Positions 42,989 through 53,569 of a stretch of 64,000 nt of DNA are shown one piece after another (position 1 is the stretch's first letter; each line of letters begins with the position of its first letter). The notes beneath the pieces are model-generated. The model searched no databases and had not been told where the DNA came from. It saw only the letters and a program-made list of their open reading frames with translations. Origin of the DNA: Variovorax sp. CF079 (GTDB lineage: Bacteria; Pseudomonadota; Gammaproteobacteria; Burkholderiales; Burkholderiaceae_C); contig NZ_FMZU01000027.1 in NCBI RefSeq assembly GCF_900101545.1, forward strand, positions 25,560 through 89,559, written 5' to 3'. The position numbers and the translations under genes were made by a program.

Positions 42989-44146
42989 ATGAAAGTTCCA
43001 AGCCCCATCCGCGCCCTGGCGGGCATCGTCCTCGGCATCGGTGCATTGAGCGCCGCGAGTGCCTGGGCTGCCGACTACAAGGTCGGCTTCATCACCTCGC
43101 TCTCGGGGCCGGTGTCTTCGCTGGGCATTCCCTACGAGAAGGGGATGAAGGCCGCGCTGGCCTACAAGTCCGAAGTGGGCGGTCGCAAGATCCAGCTGGT
43201 GCAGCTCGACGATGCGTCGGATCCGTCCACCGCGGCGCGCAATGCGCGCAAGATGATCGACGAGGACAAGGTCGACGTCATCATCGGCACGGCCGGTTCG
43301 CCCGGCGCGCTGGCCATCGCGGCCGTGGCGCGCGAAACCAAGACGCCGCTGATCTCGATCGCCAACGCCAACCTGCCCGGCGAGGAGGGCGCCTGGATGG
43401 TCACGCTGCCGCAGCCCGCGCCGTTGATGGTGAGCGCGGTGGTCGAGCGCATGAAGAAGTCGGGCGTGAAGACGGTCGGCTACATCGGCTTTTCCGACGC
43501 CTGGGGCGACCTGGTCTACGACGCACTGACGAAGAGCGCGGAGCCGGCCGGCATCAAGGTCGTGTCGAACGAGCGCTATGCGCGCGCAGACGCCTCGGTC
43601 ACCGGCCAGGTGCTGAAGATCGTCGCGCTGCGTCCCGATGCGGTGATCACCGGCACCTCGGGCACGCCGGGCGCGCTGCCCTACCTCGCGCTCTCGGAGC
43701 GCGGCTACAAGGGCCAGATCTACGGCATGCATGCGCTGATCAACCCCGACTTCGTGCGCGTGGGCGGCACCTCGGTCGAAGGGCTCCTGGCGCCCACCGG
43801 CCCGGTGATCGTGGCCGAGCAGCTGCCCGACTCCAACCCGATCCGCAAGGTCTCGATGGACTTCCGTGCGGCCTACCAGAAGGCCAACGGCGCGGCGCCG
43901 ACCGATGCCTTCTCGGCCTACACCTTCGACGCCTGGCTGCTCTTCCTCGATGCGGCGCAGCGCGCCAAGGGCGAGCCCGGCACGCCGGCCTACCGTGTGG
44001 CGCTGCGCGATGCGATCGTCAGCACCAAGGAGCTGGTGGGCACGCACAGCGTCTACAACTTCAAGCCCGACAACCGCTACGGCTCGGACGAGCGCTCGCG
44101 CGTGGTCGTCAAGCTCGAAAAGGGTCAATGGAAGCTGGTCCCCTGA
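42989..44146 (+). CDS. Branched-chain-type ABC transporter substrate-binding protein (first copy)
   Basis: A 385-residue periplasmic binding protein of the LivJ/LivK type. The signal peptide (about 1-28) ends in ASAWAAD. The mature part starts YKVGFITSLSGPVSSLG and contains LDDASDPSTAARNARKMI and the DVIIGTAGSPGALAIA hinge region, both typical of type I periplasmic binding proteins. ATG 42989 lies after CTGGAGGATCGTC. It is the first gene after the regulated promoter. Two close paralogues lie downstream and share the closing SVYNFKPDNRYG-like block. Members of this group often bind aromatic acids, so the name branched-chain reflects family only. Confidence 0.9.
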   Translation: MKVPSPIRALAGIVLGIGALSAASAWAADYKVGFITSLSGPVSSLGIPYEKGMKAALAYKSEVGGRKIQLVQLDDASDPSTAARNARKMIDEDKVDVIIGTAGSPGALAIAAVARETKTPLISIANANLPGEEGAWMVTLPQPAPLMVSAVVERMKKSGVKTVGYIGFSDAWGDLVYDALTKSAEPAGIKVVSNERYARADASVTGQVLKIVALRPDAVITGTSGTPGALPYLALSERGYKGQIYGMHALINPDFVRVGGTSVEGLLAPTGPVIVAEQLPDSNPIRKVSMDFRAAYQKANGAAPTDAFSAYTFDAWLLFLDAAQRAKGEPGTPAYRVALRDAIVSTKELVGTHSVYNFKPDNRYGSDERSRVVVKLEKGQWKLVP

Positions 44147-44147
44147 G

Positions 44148-45290
44148 ATGAAGAACATCGCACGTCTTGCCGGCCTCGCGGCCATCGCCCTGGCGGCCGC
44201 GCAGGCCGCGGCCGCCGATCTCAAGATCGGCTTCATCAGTTCGCTCTCAGGTCCGATCTCGGCGCTCGGCATCCCCTACGAGAAGGGCATCCGCGCCGCC
44301 ATCGCCGAGCATCCGATGCTGGCCGGCCGCAAGGTCGAGCTGATCGTGCTCGACGATGCGTCGGACCCCACCACCGCCGGGCGCAATGCGCGCAAGCTGG
44401 TGGTGGAGGACAAGGTCGACGTACTGATCGGCACCTCGGGAGTGCCCAGCGCGATGGCCATCGCGGCCGTGGCGCGCGAACTCAACACGCCGCTGATCTC
44501 GCCCACGCCGGTCACCATTCCCGGCGCCGAAGGCGCGTGGACCGTGACCGTGTCGCAGCCCTTTCCGCTCATGGTGGCGGGCGTGGTCGAGCGCATGAAG
44601 AAGTCGGGCGTGAAGACGGTGGCCTTCATCGGCTTCTCCGACGCGCTGGGCGACCTGGCCTACGACTCGCTCGTGAAGAGCGCAGACGCCGCCGGCATCA
44701 AGGTGGTGGCCAACGAACGCTACGCACGCAGCGATTCGTCGGTGGCGGGCCAGGTGCTGAAGATCGTCTCGGGCCGCCCCGATGCGGTGTTCGCCGGCAA
44801 CTCCGGCACGCCGGGCGCGCTGCCCTACCTCGCACTCGCCGAGCGTGGCTACAAGGGCCAGATCTACGGCACGCACGGCCTGATCAATGCTGACTTCGTG
44901 CGCGTCGGCGGCGCATCGATCGAAGGCCTGCAGGTGCCCAGCGGCCCGGTGCTGGTGGCCGACCAGCTCGCTGCGGACAACCCGATCAAGAAGGTGTCGA
45001 TGAACTTCCGCAGCGCCTACCAGAAGGCGCACGGCGTGATGCCCACCGATGCCTTCTCCTCCTACACCTACGACGCCTACCTGCTGCTGGCCGACGCCGC
45101 CTCGCGCACCAAGGGCGAGCCCGGCACTACAGCCTACCGCACGGCGCTGCGCGATGCGATCGTCGGCACGAAGGAGCTGGTGGGCACGCACGGCGTCTAC
45201 AACTTCAAGCCCGACAACCGCTATGGCTCCGACCAGCGCGCAGTGGTCGTGGTGCGGATGGAAAAGGGCCAGTGGAAGCTGGTTCCCTAG
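44148..45290 (+). CDS. Branched-chain-type ABC transporter substrate-binding protein (second copy)
   Basis: A 380-residue paralogue of the preceding protein, with a cleavable signal peptide (ALAAAQAAAAD) and a mature start of LKIGFISSLSGPISALG. The two run in parallel almost throughout, for example VERMKKSGVKTV, GTPGALPYLAL and MEKGQWKLVP. It follows the first copy by one base and precedes the second Rieske pair, so each oxygenase may have its own binding protein. A tandem duplication explains the arrangement. Confidence 0.9.
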   Translation: MKNIARLAGLAAIALAAAQAAAADLKIGFISSLSGPISALGIPYEKGIRAAIAEHPMLAGRKVELIVLDDASDPTTAGRNARKLVVEDKVDVLIGTSGVPSAMAIAAVARELNTPLISPTPVTIPGAEGAWTVTVSQPFPLMVAGVVERMKKSGVKTVAFIGFSDALGDLAYDSLVKSADAAGIKVVANERYARSDSSVAGQVLKIVSGRPDAVFAGNSGTPGALPYLALAERGYKGQIYGTHGLINADFVRVGGASIEGLQVPSGPVLVADQLAADNPIKKVSMNFRSAYQKAHGVMPTDAFSSYTYDAYLLLADAASRTKGEPGTTAYRTALRDAIVGTKELVGTHGVYNFKPDNRYGSDQRAVVVVRMEKGQWKLVP

Positions 45291-45297
45291 TACGACG

Positions 45298-46614
45298 ATG
45301 ACCACCTACCGCGACCGGCCCGAAGCGATCCGCGCGCTCGTCCAGGACGATCGCGTGCACCGCGATCTCTACCTGAGCGAGGAGCTGTTCGCGCTCGAGC
45401 AGGAGCGCTTCTTCGCCAACACCTGGCTCTACGTCGGCCACGCGAGCCAGGTGCCGAACACCGGAGACTTCTGGTCGCTCGAACTTGCCGGCCGCCCGGT
45501 GATGATGGTGCGCCAGCCCGACGGCGCGGTGCGCGTCTTCTACAACCGCTGCGCGCACAAGGGCACTCGACTCGTGACCGACGAGAGCGGCAACACGGGC
45601 AAGTTCTTCCGCTGCCCCTACCACGCCTGGACCTACAAGCTCGACGGCGCGCCGCTCGCGATCCCGCTCAAGACCGGCTACGAAGGCACGCGACTGAAGG
45701 AATGCGAATCAGGGCAGGGCCTGACCGAACTGAAGCACACGGTCGTCTACCGCGACTTCGTCTTCACGCGCATCGCCGATCGCGGACCGGACTTCGAGGC
45801 CTACTTCGGCGAGGTGCTGCAGGCCATCGACAACATGGTCGATCGCTCGCCCGAGGGCCGGCTCACGGCGGGCGGCGGCGTGATGCGCAACATCGTCCAT
45901 TGCAACTGGAAGATGTACCTCGAGAACATCAACGACACGGTGCATCCGATGTCGACCCACGAGTCGGCCACGCAGGCGGCCGATGCGCTGTGGCAGGGCC
46001 GTGCGCCCGACGAACCCAAGCCGATGGCGATGGAGCAGATCCTGCCCTTCGGCTCGGGCTACGACTTCTTCGACAAGATGGGCGGGCGCGTGTTCGCCAA
46101 CGGCCACAGCGTGCTGGGCGTGAACTTCAGCATCCACTCGAATTACGCGCAGCTGCCCGACTACGAGGCGGCGATGCGCGAGGCGCACGGCGCCGAGCGG
46201 GCGATGGAGATCCTGCAGCGTTCGCCGCAGAACTCGGTGCTCTTCCCCAGCCTGTCGGTCAAGGGCTCGCCGCAGGTGATCCGCGTGATCCGCCCGCTGG
46301 CCGCGAACCGCACGCTGATCGAGGCCTGGAGCTTCCGCGCCGCCGGTGCGCCGGACCTGCTGTTCGAGCGCGCGATGACCTACAACCGGCTGGTCTTCTC
46401 GCCCATGTCGGTGGTGGCGCACGACGACGTGCACCTGTTCGAAAGCATTCAGCAGGGCCTGAAGGCCGAGGGCAACGAATGGGTAAGCCTGCATCGCAAC
46501 TTCGATACCGCGGAGCTCGGGCAGGAAACGATCACCACCAACGGCACCAACGAGCTGCTGATGCGCAACCAGTTCCGCGCGTGGGCGAAGTACATGGCGG
46601 AGCCCGCATCATGA
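45298..46614 (+). CDS. Rieske ring-hydroxylating oxygenase, alpha subunit (second copy)
   Basis: A 438-residue paralogue of the alpha subunit at 35478. The Rieske ligands are Cys85 and His87 (RCAHKGTRL) with Cys and His of RCPYHAW; the iron-site segment is NDTVHPMSTHE. Differences cluster in the catalytic domain that lines the pocket (for example GSGYDFFDKMGGRVFANGH), so a related but distinct substrate is likely. No separate reductase or ferredoxin gene is nearby; the single reductase at 34479 is the candidate electron donor. Confidence 0.92.
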   Translation: MTTYRDRPEAIRALVQDDRVHRDLYLSEELFALEQERFFANTWLYVGHASQVPNTGDFWSLELAGRPVMMVRQPDGAVRVFYNRCAHKGTRLVTDESGNTGKFFRCPYHAWTYKLDGAPLAIPLKTGYEGTRLKECESGQGLTELKHTVVYRDFVFTRIADRGPDFEAYFGEVLQAIDNMVDRSPEGRLTAGGGVMRNIVHCNWKMYLENINDTVHPMSTHESATQAADALWQGRAPDEPKPMAMEQILPFGSGYDFFDKMGGRVFANGHSVLGVNFSIHSNYAQLPDYEAAMREAHGAERAMEILQRSPQNSVLFPSLSVKGSPQVIRVIRPLAANRTLIEAWSFRAAGAPDLLFERAMTYNRLVFSPMSVVAHDDVHLFESIQQGLKAEGNEWVSLHRNFDTAELGQETITTNGTNELLMRNQFRAWAKYMAEPAS

Positions 46615-47081
46615 CCGACCCCGCAGACTTCATCGCCGCCGAGGCCGCGCTGCTCGACGCCGGCCGCTTCGACGACTGGCTCGCGCTGTTCGCCGAGGAC
46701 GGCCATTACTGGGTGCCGCTGCAGGGCGCCGCGCAGGCCGATCCGCATCTGCACAACTCGCTGGCCTACGAAGACCGGCTGCTGCTGCAGCTGCGCGTGG
46801 ACCGCCTGAAGAACCCGCGCGCCCACTCGCAGCATCCGAAGAGCCATTGCCAGCACGTGCTGCAGCGCTCGATCGTGGAGCGCGAGGACGAGGCCACCGG
46901 CGAAGTCGCGCTCGCCACGCCCTTCATCTACGTCGAGTCGCGCGGCGAGGAGCAATTGATGCTCGCCGGCACCTGCCGCCACCTGCTCGCGCGCACGCCC
47001 GAGGGCTTCGCGATCCGGCAGAAGCGCATCGACCTTCTCAACGCCGGCCGCGCGCTGCCGGCCATCCAGTTGTTCATTTGA
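46611..47081 (+). CDS. Rieske ring-hydroxylating oxygenase, beta subunit (second copy)
   Basis: A 156-residue small subunit parallel to the one at 36791. It begins with AAEAALLDAGRFDDWLALF, has LAYEDRLLLQLRVDRLKNPR in the middle and ends QKRIDLLNAGRALPAIQLFI, the same closing block as the first copy. ATG 46611 overlaps the alpha stop codon (ATGA). It completes the second oxygenase. Confidence 0.92.
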   Translation: MTDPADFIAAEAALLDAGRFDDWLALFAEDGHYWVPLQGAAQADPHLHNSLAYEDRLLLQLRVDRLKNPRAHSQHPKSHCQHVLQRSIVEREDEATGEVALATPFIYVESRGEEQLMLAGTCRHLLARTPEGFAIRQKRIDLLNAGRALPAIQLFI

Positions 47082-47119
47082 GCGAGTTGCTCACCCTTCC
47101 ACCCACCAGGAGCCACGAC

Positions 47120-48277
47120 ATGAAGAGCTTGATGAAGACCTTGGCGCACAGCGCGCTGGCCACGACCCTTGCCGCCGGATTCGCGATGACCGCGCTCGCG
47201 GCCGACCTCAAGGTCGGCCTGAGCGTGTCGCTCTCGGGCCCCAACTCCTCGCTCGGCGTGCCCTACGCCAAGGGCATGCAGGCCGCGCTCGCCTACAAGC
47301 CGGAGGTCAACGGCCGCAAGATCCAGCTGATCGTGCTCGACGACGGCTCCGACCCGACCACCGCGGGCCGCAATGCGCGCAAGCTGGTCGAGGAGGAGAA
47401 GGTCGACGTGCTGATGGGCACCTCCGGCGTGCCCGCCGCGATCGCGATGGCGCAGGTCGGGCGCGATGCCAAGGTGCCGATGATCGGGCTCACGCCGATC
47501 CAGCTCGACCCGGCCGAGAACGGCTGGGTCTTCACGGTCGCGCAGCCCACGCAGCTGATGATCGACGCCGTGGTCGAGCGCATGAAGAAGGACGGCATCA
47601 AGACCGTGGGCTACATCGGCTTCTCCGATGCCTGGGGCGACCTGGTCTACAACGCCCTGATGAAGGCCGCGCCCGCGGCCGGCATCAAGGTGCTGGGCAA
47701 CGAGCGCTATGCGCGCGCCGACGCCTCGGTCACCGGCCAGGTGCTGAAGCTGGTCGCCATGCGTCCGGATGCCGTGATGACGGGCGGCGCCGGCACGCCG
47801 GGCGCGCTGCCTTTCCTGGCGCTGGCTGAGCGAGGCTTCAAGGGGCCGGTGTACGGCCAGCACGGGCTCATCAACCCCGACTTCGTGCGCGTCGTCGGCG
47901 CCTCGGGGCAGGGTGCGCTGATGCCGACCGGCCCGGTGATCGTGGCCGAGCAGCTGCCGGCCAACTACCCGACCAAGAAGATCGCCATGGACTTCCGTGC
48001 CGCCTTCCAGAAGGTCAACAACGCGCCGACCAGCGACGCCTACTCGGCCTATTCCTTCGACGGCTGGCTGGTGTTCGCCGATGCCGCGGCGCGCGCCAAG
48101 GGCGAGCCAGGCACGCCCGAGTTCAGGCTGTCCCTGCGCGACGCGATCGCCAGCACCAAGGAAGTGGTGGGCACGCACGGCGTCTACAACTTCAAGCCCG
48201 GCAATCTCTACGGCGTGGACGAGCGTGCGCGCGTGATCGTCAAGCTGGAGAACGGCCAGTGGAAGCTCGCCAACTGA
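47120..48277 (+). CDS. Branched-chain-type ABC transporter substrate-binding protein (third copy)
   Basis: A 385-residue binding protein, the third member of the set. Signal peptide about 1-27 (AGFAMTALAAD) and mature start LKVGLSVSLSGPNSSLG. It shares LDDGSDPTTAGRNARKLV and GVYNFKPGNLYG with the other copies but is the most diverged of the three at its C-terminus. It stands 41 bases upstream of the permease genes and is therefore the one most directly linked to the transporter. Confidence 0.9.
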   Translation: MKSLMKTLAHSALATTLAAGFAMTALAADLKVGLSVSLSGPNSSLGVPYAKGMQAALAYKPEVNGRKIQLIVLDDGSDPTTAGRNARKLVEEEKVDVLMGTSGVPAAIAMAQVGRDAKVPMIGLTPIQLDPAENGWVFTVAQPTQLMIDAVVERMKKDGIKTVGYIGFSDAWGDLVYNALMKAAPAAGIKVLGNERYARADASVTGQVLKLVAMRPDAVMTGGAGTPGALPFLALAERGFKGPVYGQHGLINPDFVRVVGASGQGALMPTGPVIVAEQLPANYPTKKIAMDFRAAFQKVNNAPTSDAYSAYSFDGWLVFADAAARAKGEPGTPEFRLSLRDAIASTKEVVGTHGVYNFKPGNLYGVDERARVIVKLENGQWKLAN

Positions 48278-48318
48278 GCCGGCACTAGCAAGAGCGAGAC
48301 AAAGCGGAGGACTGTTCA

Positions 48319-49374
48319 ATGACACCGGACGTGGCACTGATCCTGGGCATCGATGGCCTGGCGAATGGCGCTGTTTATCTTCTGGCCGGGCTGGGGCTGG
48401 TGCTGATCTTCTCGGTCACCCGCGTGGTCTTCGTGCCCTTCGGCGACGTCGCGGCCTTTGCCGCGCTGTCGCTGGCCGCATTCGAAACCGGGCGCGTGCC
48501 GCCCACCATCGGCATGGTGGTGGTGCTCACCGCGCTCGCGCTGGCGACCGAGGTCGCCAGCCTGGTGCGCCGCGGCGAAACGGCGCGCATCCCCAAGGCC
48601 CTGCTGGGCTGGGGCGTGCTGCCGCTCATTCCCTGCCTGCTGGCCTGGCTGGCAAGCCGGCCAGGCGTGCCGGCGCCGGTGCACATCGCGGTCGCGGTGC
48701 TGCTGGTGGTGCCGATCGCGCCGCTGCTCTCGCGCGTGGTGTTCCAGCCGATCGCCGATGCGTCGGTGCTGGTGCTCCTGATCGTGTCGCTCGCGCTGCA
48801 CTTCCTGCTCTCGGGCCTGGGCCTGTTGTTCTTCGGCCCCGAAGGCTCGCGCACCCAGCCGCTGGCCGGCGGCTCTCTGCCCCTGGGCGACGGCTTCGCA
48901 GTGAGCGGACAGGTGATCCTGATGGTCGGCGCGGCGATCGTGCTCAGCGGCATGTTCTTCCTGGTGTTCGAGCGCACGGTGGCCGGCAAGGCGCTGCGCG
49001 CCACCGCCGTCAACCGCGTGGGCGCACGGCTGGTCGGCATCCGGCCGGCGCGCACGGCGCTGCTGGCCTATGGCTGCGCCTCGCTGCTGGCCGGGCTGAT
49101 CGGCGTGCTGATCGCGCCGGTCACCACCATGTACTACGACTCGGGCTTCATCATCGGCTTGAAGGCCTTCGTGGCGGCGATCATCGGCGGGCTGGTGAGC
49201 TATCCGATGACCGCCATCGGCGCGCTGGCGGTAGGGGTGGTCGAGAGCTTCGCCTCCTTCTGGAGCGGCGCGCTGAAGGACGTGATCGTCTTCAGCCTGC
49301 TGATCCCGGTGCTGATGCTGCGGTCTTTCCTGAGCGTGCATGCGGAAGAGGAAGAAGAGGAGGTGGACCAATGA
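48319..49374 (+). CDS. livH: Branched-chain-type ABC transporter permease LivH
   Basis: A 351-residue inner-membrane permease of the LivH type with about eight hydrophobic segments. The first is GLANGAVYLLAGLGLVLIFS, where the LivH family has its conserved GLxxGxxY start; the ALRATAVNRVGARLVGI block is the cytoplasmic loop that contacts the ATPases. It is longer than the usual ~290 residues because of an insertion around residues 65-125. A very acidic tail (EEEEEEVD) ends the protein. Its stop overlaps the next start. Confidence 0.9.
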   Translation: MTPDVALILGIDGLANGAVYLLAGLGLVLIFSVTRVVFVPFGDVAAFAALSLAAFETGRVPPTIGMVVVLTALALATEVASLVRRGETARIPKALLGWGVLPLIPCLLAWLASRPGVPAPVHIAVAVLLVVPIAPLLSRVVFQPIADASVLVLLIVSLALHFLLSGLGLLFFGPEGSRTQPLAGGSLPLGDGFAVSGQVILMVGAAIVLSGMFFLVFERTVAGKALRATAVNRVGARLVGIRPARTALLAYGCASLLAGLIGVLIAPVTTMYYDSGFIIGLKAFVAAIIGGLVSYPMTAIGALAVGVVESFASFWSGALKDVIVFSLLIPVLMLRSFLSVHAEEEEEEVDQ

Positions 49375-51238
49375 GCGCCGCGCCCACACCCGAAGTCGTG
49401 CGTCCCGTGTTCGATGAAGCCGCGGGTGCCGCGCGCAAGCCCGCAGAGAGAAGGTCGATGAACCCTGCTTCCAAGCGCCTGCTCTGGATCGGCCTCGTCG
49501 TCGTCGCGCTGGCCGTGGTGCCGCTGCTCGCCGGCAACTTCACGGTTTCGCTGTTGAACGACATCGGCATCGGCGCGCTGGTCGCGCTGGGCCTGGTGCT
49601 GCTCACCGGCATCGGCGGCGCGACCTCCTTCGGGCAGGCGGCCTTCGTCGGCATCGCCGCCTATGCCACGGCCTGGCTCAGCACCACGCAGGGGATGTCG
49701 CCCTGGCTGGGGCTGGCGTTCTCGCTGCTGCTGACCGGTCTCTCGGCGCTGGCCATCGGCCTGCTCACCTTGCGGCTGGGCGGGCACTTCCTGCCGCTGT
49801 CCACTATCGCGTGGGGCTTGTCGATCGCGATGCTCTTCGGCAACGTCGATGCGCTGGGGCGCCACACCGGTCTGTCGAACATTCCGGCGCTGACCATCGG
49901 CACCTGGTCGCTGGCCGATCCGCGCGCGATCTACTACCTGATCTGGGGCCTGGTCGGGTTGGCCTTCCTGTTCAGTCGCAACCTGCTGCAGTCGCGGCCG
50001 GGCCGCGCGATCCGCAGCCTGCGCGGCGGTGCGATCCTGCTGGCCAGCGTCGGCGCGGATGCCTATCGCGTGCGGCTCACGCTCTTCGTGACGGCTGCCC
50101 TCTTCGCCGGCCTCGCGGGCTGGCTCTATGCGCACATGAACCGCTTCGTCAGCCCCTCGCCCTTCGACGTGCGCGCCAGCATCGAGTACCTGCTGATGGC
50201 CGTGGCCGGCGGGCTTGGGCAACTGACGGGCGCGCTGGTCGGAGCGGCGCTGGTGCTCATCCTCAAGAACGGGCTGCAAGACGTGCTGCCCCTGCTGACC
50301 CAGCGCGCCGGGCAGCTCGAGGCGGTGGCCTTCGCGACGCTCTTCATCCTGCTGCTGCACTTCGCGCGCGGCGGGCTGATGGGCTTCGTGCGGCGCTGGA
50401 CGCACCGGTTTTCGGGATCGCAGGCGCCTCGCGAGCCCATGCCGCTCGTTTCGCCGCTGACGCATCGCACGCTGCCCGATCGCGGCGCGCCGATCCTGTC
50501 GGTCACCGGCGCGGTCAAGCGCTTCGGCGGGCTGGTGGCCGTCAACGATGTCAGCTTCGACGTGAAGGCCGGCGAGATCATGGGCCTGATCGGCCCCAAT
50601 GGCGCCGGCAAGTCGACCATGTTCAACCTGCTGACCTGCACGCTGCCGATGACGGCCGGGCAGGTGCGCTTTCTGGGCCAGGACATCGCGGGCATGCCGC
50701 AGCGCAAGGTCGCGCGACTCGGCTTGGCGCGCACCTTCCAGCACGTGAAGCTCAGGCCGCACATGAGCCTGCTGGACAACGTCGCGCTCGGCGCCCATTC
50801 GCGTACGCGTTCGGGCGTGCTGAAGGCGGGGCTGCGGCTCGACCGCACCGAGGAACGCCAGATCCTGCAGGAGGCGCAGCGGCAGCTCGACCGCATCGGC
50901 CTGGGCGACCGCGCGCACGAACTCGCGGGCAGCCTGCCGCTGGGCACGCAGCGCATCCTGGAGATCGCGCGCGCGCTCGCGGCCGACCCGGTGCTGCTGG
51001 TGCTCGACGAGCCGGCCGCCGGCTTGCGCCGCAAGGAGAAGATGGCGCTCGGCGACCTGCTGCGCAAGCTGCGCGAGGAGGGCGTGACGATCCTCATCGT
51101 CGAGCACGACATGGACTTCGTCATGAAACTGGTGGATCGCCTGGTGGTGATGAACTTCGGCTCCAAGCTGGTCGAGGGCGTGCCCTCGGCGGTGCGCGCG
51201 GACGAGCGCGTGCAGGCAGCGTATCTCGGGAGCGTCGT

Positions 51239-51242
<4 letters not shown>
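49371..51242 (+). CDS. LivM-LivG fusion: permease joined to ABC ATPase
   Basis: A 623-residue protein. Residues 30-335 are a LivM-type permease with many membrane segments and the family block GIGGATSFGQAAFVGIAAY. A linker of ~35 residues leads to an ABC ATPase (about 373-623): Walker A GPNGAGKST (408-416), the LivG-type TFQHVKLRPHMSLLDNV, a signature region reading LPLGTQRILEIARAL in place of LSGGQQ, and Walker B VLLVLDEPAAGL. Such fusions are known in beta- and alphaproteobacterial Liv systems. There is no stop or internal start between the parts. Confidence 0.9.
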
Positions 51243-51956
<714 letters not shown>

Positions 51957-51970
<14 letters not shown>

Positions 51971-53564
51971 GCGAGCGGCGAGTCCGCTGCCTCCGGGTCA
52001 GCGTACGCTGCCCGCGATGCTGCAGCGGCAGGCGGTGCTGTTCGGCGAACGTCCATTGCTGCGCATCGCGGGGCGGTCGTGGTCGCACCGCGATGCGGCG
52101 CAGGCCGCGGGCCTTCGCGCTGCGGCATTGGCCGAGGCGGGCGTGCAGCGCAGCGACCGGGTGGCCGTGATGAGCGGCAACCGCATCGAGTTTCTCGAAG
52201 TGTTCCTCGGCTGCGGCTGGCTCGGCGCCTCGACGGTGCCGATCAACACCGCGTCGATGGGGCCGCAGATCGAGTACTTCCTTTCCAACAGCGAGGCGAA
52301 GCTGCTGGTGATCGAAGAGGCTTTCGTAGAGCGCTTGCAGGCGGCCGACCTCGCGCGCACTTCGCTGCGCGAGATCTGGGTGCTGGGCGAGGACGCCGAT
52401 CGCGCTGCGTGGCCGGGCATTCGCGTGCTGCCGTATCCCGCCGCAACCGCCTCGCTCGCGCCGGCGAAGGTGCAACCCGGCGATCCGCTCGCCATCCTCT
52501 ACACCTCCGGCACCACCGGCCCGGCCAAGGGTGTGGTCTGCCCGCATGCGCAGTACCACTGGTGGGGCGTCAACAGTGCCGACGTGCTGGGCGTCGAGCC
52601 GGAGGACGTGCTGTGCACCACGCTGCCGCTCTTTCACATCAACGCACTCAACACCTTCGCGCAGGCCGCGATCACGGGTTGCGAGGTGGTGTTCGAGGCG
52701 CGCTTCTCGGCCTCGGGCTTCTGGTCCACGATGCGCGCCTCGGGTGCGACGGTGGTCTACCTGCTCGGCGCGATGGTGCCGATACTGCTCGCGCAGCCCG
52801 AGGGGTCCGGCGAGCGTGAGCACCGCGTGCGCACCGGGCTCGGCCCCGGCGTGCCGGCCGCGGCGGGCCAGGCCTTCTTCGAGCGCACCGGCGTCCGGCT
52901 GCTGGAAGGCTACGGCTCCACCGAAACAAATTTCGCAATCGCCACCGCGCCTGATTCGCCGCGCGGCGGCGTGATGGGGTGGCTGCGACCCGGCTTCCAG
53001 GCGCGCGTGGCGGACGAGGACGATGTCGAACTCCCGAACGGCGAGGCAGGCGAGCTGCTGTTGCGCGCTCATGAACCCTACGCCTTCGCGAGCGGCTACC
53101 TCAACATGCCCGAGAAAACCGTCGAGGCCTGGCGCAACCTCTGGCTCCATACCGGCGACCGCGTGGTGCGCGATGCCGACGGCGCCTTCCGCTTCGTCGA
53201 CCGCATCAAGGACGCGATCCGCCGGCGCGGCGAGAACATCTCCTCCTTCGAGGTCGAGCAGGTGCTGCTGAGCCACCCGGCCGTGGCGGGCTGCGCGGTC
53301 TACCCCGTGCGTTCCGAACTGGCCGAGGACGAGGTGATGGCCGCGCTGGTGGCGCGTGACGGGCAGCGCATCGATCCGGTCGAGCTGCTGGCGTACTGCG
53401 AATCGCGCCTGCCTTACTTCGCCCTGCCGCGCTATGTCGACCTGCTGCCCGACCTGCCGCGCACCGAGAACGGCAAGGTGCAGAAGTACAAGCTGCGCGA
53501 GCGCGGCGTGAGCGCGATCACCTGGGACCGCGGACCCGCGGCGCGCCCGCCGGCCAAGGGCTGA
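51957..53564 (+). CDS. AMP-forming acyl/aryl-CoA ligase (second copy)
   Basis: A 535-residue ANL-superfamily ligase. P-loop ILYTSGTTGPAKGVVC (about 180-195), A5-type EGYGSTETN, hinge region LHTGDRVVRD with DRIKDAIRRRGENIS, and C-terminal Lys in RTENGKVQKYKLRE. It resembles the crotonobetaine/carnitine- and feruloyl-type CoA ligases in this last block. ATG 51957 follows GGCGGAGG and overlaps the end of livF by 14 bases. Having its own transporter and a second CoA ligase suggests two activation steps or two substrates for the cluster. Confidence 0.9.
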
Positions 53565-53569
53565 ATCGC

